From Candidatus Competibacteraceae bacterium (GTDB lineage: Bacteria; Pseudomonadota; Gammaproteobacteria; Competibacterales; Competibacteraceae): a DNA stretch of 8,559 nucleotides. The translations under genes and the position numbers were made by a program. Positions 7,316-8,559 of the stretch are shown here, in pieces. The notes beneath the pieces are model-generated. The model was not told the DNA's origin, ran no database searches, and worked only from the letters and a program-made list of their open reading frames with translations. Within the stretch, counting starts at the first letter, position 1. Each line of letters starts with the position of its first letter. The DNA lies in NCBI GenBank assembly GCA_003527885.1, contig DPWB01000097.1, forward strand, positions 1-8,559. Direction: 5' to 3'.

Positions 7316-8227
7316 ATGCTCGCCTTCCTGCCGGGACCACTGCGGGCCGTGTTGGCTTTTCTGCTGTTCGTGTTGAACACGCTCTTCTGGTGTCTGCCTT
7401 TCTACTGTGCGGCGCCGCTCAAGCTGTTGAGTCCCCAGCCGGCCTGGAGGGCGGGCCTTCACCGTTTCCTGATCGGTCTGGCCGAGGCGTGGACCGATGG
7501 CAACAACGCGGTCCTGCGCCTGACCCAGCGCATCGAATGGGATATTCAGGGCCTGGAGGGATTGCGGCGCGACGGATGGTATCTGATCGGTGCCAACCAC
7601 CAGTCCTGGGTGGATATCGCGGTCGTGCTGCGGGTCTTCAACCGCCGCATTCCCTTCCCGAAATTCTTCATCAAGCGAGAACTGGTCTGGGTGCCGCTGC
7701 TGGGAGGCGTTTGGTGGGCCTTGGGCTATCCTTTCATGAAACGCCGTTCAGCGGAGTATCTGGCCCGCCATCCCGAAGCGCGAGAAGAGGATTGGCAAGC
7801 GGCGTGGCGCGCGCTCGAGCGGCTGCGCGGCGCGCCCTCGACCCTGCTCAGCTTTCTGGAAGGCACCCGCTTTCGACCGGAGAAGCACGCCCGCCAGCAG
7901 TCGCCTTACCGCCATTTGCTCCGCCCCAAGTTGGGCGGTCTTGCTGCCGTGCTGGAAAGCTTGGGCGGACGCTTGCACGTCCTGCTGGACGTGACCATCG
8001 TCTACCCCGACGGCCGTCCGAGCTTTCTGGATCTGGCGTCGGGCCGCATTCGCCGGGTCACCGTGCGGATTCGCTCGTTACCGATCCCGCGCGAGCTGCT
8101 GGGCGGCGATTACCGCCACGATTCCGCCTTTCGGGCCGCCCTTAGGGACTGGATCGGCGCATTATGGGCTGAAAAAGACGCTCTGATCGACCGTCTGCAA
8201 AGAATCGTCCCGACAGCCCCGCCCTAA
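7316..8227 (+). CDS. Membrane-associated acyltransferase (LPLAT family, YihG-like)
   Basis: Member of the PlsC-type family that moves acyl groups onto lysophospholipids or similar acceptors at the inner membrane. The 303-residue protein has an N-terminal hydrophobic segment (about 9-35). The catalytic motif NHQSWVD gives His95 and Asp100 (HxxxxD). FFIKRELVWVPLLGG (117-131) and GYPFMKR (137-143) form the second conserved block, and FLEGTRF (180-186) is the acceptor-phosphate motif EGTR. Length and spacing resemble E. coli YihG and related probable acyltransferases, but the acceptor cannot be told from sequence. The ATG at 7316 has GGAG at an 8-base spacing. A TTG at 7298 would overlap the Nudix stop and is less likely. 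It is probably co-transcribed with the Nudix gene and converges on ptsI, with 9 bases between the two stops. Confidence 0.9.
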   Translation: MLAFLPGPLRAVLAFLLFVLNTLFWCLPFYCAAPLKLLSPQPAWRAGLHRFLIGLAEAWTDGNNAVLRLTQRIEWDIQGLEGLRRDGWYLIGANHQSWVDIAVVLRVFNRRIPFPKFFIKRELVWVPLLGGVWWALGYPFMKRRSAEYLARHPEAREEDWQAAWRALERLRGAPSTLLSFLEGTRFRPEKHARQQSPYRHLLRPKLGGLAAVLESLGGRLHVLLDVTIVYPDGRPSFLDLASGRIRRVTVRIRSLPIPRELLGGDYRHDSAFRAALRDWIGALWAEKDALIDRLQRIVPTAPP

Positions 8228-8236
8228 AACCACCGT

Positions 8237-8479
8237 TCAGTTCTGAGCCACGCTTTTGAGCAATTCAGCGTATTTGTCCGCATCGGTGGTATGCAGCAAG
8301 CGTCGGGCGATTTTCGTCAGTTCGCCGACATGGCTGTCCTGGACGACCCGTTTGATCTCCAGCAAACCGGCGGGATGCATACTGAATTGGGTCAGGCCCA
8401 GCCCCAACAGTAAGCGGGTGTAGCGCGAATCGCCTGCCATCTCCCCGCACAGGCTGACCGAAATTCCGGCTTTCTGGCC
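8237..8479 (-). CDS. ptsI: PTS enzyme I, C-terminal fragment (cut by the contig end)
   Basis: Enzyme I takes phosphate from phosphoenolpyruvate and passes it to HPr, the first step of the PTS relay. Only the last 80 residues are present, beginning GQKAGISVSLCGEMAGD. The Cys in SLCGEMAGD corresponds to the conserved active-site Cys502 of E. coli enzyme I in the C-terminal PEP-binding barrel. GLGLTQFSMHP is the following conserved block. The sequence after SMHP (AGLLEIKRVV) resembles housekeeping PtsI more than PtsP, but the N-terminal GAF domain that defines PtsP lies outside the window, so PtsP is not fully excluded. The open frame continues to 8548, but that part is sequencing adapter and not protein. 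The upstream gene, often ptsH, is not visible. Confidence 0.82.
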   Translation of the reverse strand, partial: GQKAGISVSLCGEMAGDSRYTRLLLGLGLTQFSMHPAGLLEIKRVVQDSHVGELTKIARRLLHTTDADKYAELLKSVAQN

Positions 8480-8559
8480 CTGTCTCTTATACACATCTCC
8501 TAGCCCACGAGACCGTACTAGATCGCGTATGCCGTCTTCTGCTTGCAAAATGATGACAA
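8480..8559. other. Illumina Nextera adapter contamination (not genomic)
   Basis: 8480-8498 is exactly the Tn5 mosaic end CTGTCTCTTATACACATCT. 8499-8513 reads CCTAGCCCACGAGAC, the Nextera read-2 adapter with one mismatch (T for G at 8501). 8514-8521 is CGTACTAG, the i7 index known as N702. 8522-8545 is the P7 end with one mismatch (G for T at 8525), and 14 bases of low-quality-looking run-off follow. The order of parts is exactly that of read-through past a short insert. The region should be trimmed. It creates a false N-terminus on the ptsI frame. Confidence 0.98.

Noticed and set aside
8228..8245. Shared terminator between the convergent acyltransferase and ptsI genes
   Set aside because: Only 9 bases separate the stops, and no stem longer than a few base pairs or T-run is seen.
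1..8559. CRISPR array, insertion sequence, tRNA or other mobile element
   Set aside because: No regularly spaced repeats, transposase-like proteins, terminal inverted repeats or tRNA-like folds were seen. The Tn5 mosaic end at 8480 comes from library preparation and is not a genomic transposon.

Overview
This is a high-GC stretch of bacterial chromosome. It carries a complete six-gene Rnf electron-transport operon (rnfABCDGE), an ornithine carbamoyltransferase gene (argF), a two-gene unit of a zinc-ribbon Nudix hydrolase and a membrane acyltransferase, and the 3' end of a PTS enzyme I gene (ptsI). The A-B-C-D-G-E order, the RsxA-like RnfA and the YihG-like acyltransferase point to a proteobacterium, most likely a gammaproteobacterium. 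A more precise placement cannot be supported from the sequence alone.

Layout, left to right. Positions 1-147 hold the probable last 36 codons of an unrecognised plus-strand gene and a weak intrinsic-terminator-like hairpin. Positions 251-278 hold a strong hairpin just past the end of rnfE. Positions 292-5364 are the Rnf operon on the minus strand, transcribed rnfA, rnfB, rnfC, rnfD, rnfG, rnfE. Its genes are separated by 5-7 bases or overlap by 4 bases (ATGA). An intergenic region of about 290 bases (5365-5655) lies between argF and rnfA and holds a candidate rnf promoter with a palindrome. argF occupies 5656-6576, also on the minus strand. A divergent regulatory region (6577-6812) contains a textbook terminator-like hairpin on the argF side. 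The Nudix gene (6813-7301) and the acyltransferase gene (7316-8227) run rightwards as a pair. They converge on the ptsI fragment (8479-8237, minus strand).

The Rnf proteins together form a membrane complex that couples electron transfer between ferredoxin and NAD+ to ion movement across the inner membrane. All cofactor signatures visible in the sequence are intact: RnfB and RnfC iron-sulfur cysteines, the covalent-FMN threonine motifs in RnfD and RnfG, and the intramembrane cysteines of RnfA and RnfE. argF serves arginine synthesis, and nothing here links it functionally to Rnf.

The last 80 bases (8480-8559) are not genomic. They match the Illumina Nextera read-through adapter: mosaic end, an i7 index, then the P7 sequence. 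The contig therefore ends artificially inside ptsI. I see no novel system. The window is largely conventional housekeeping and bioenergetic sequence, and the most consequential observation is the adapter contamination, which creates a chimeric ORF.
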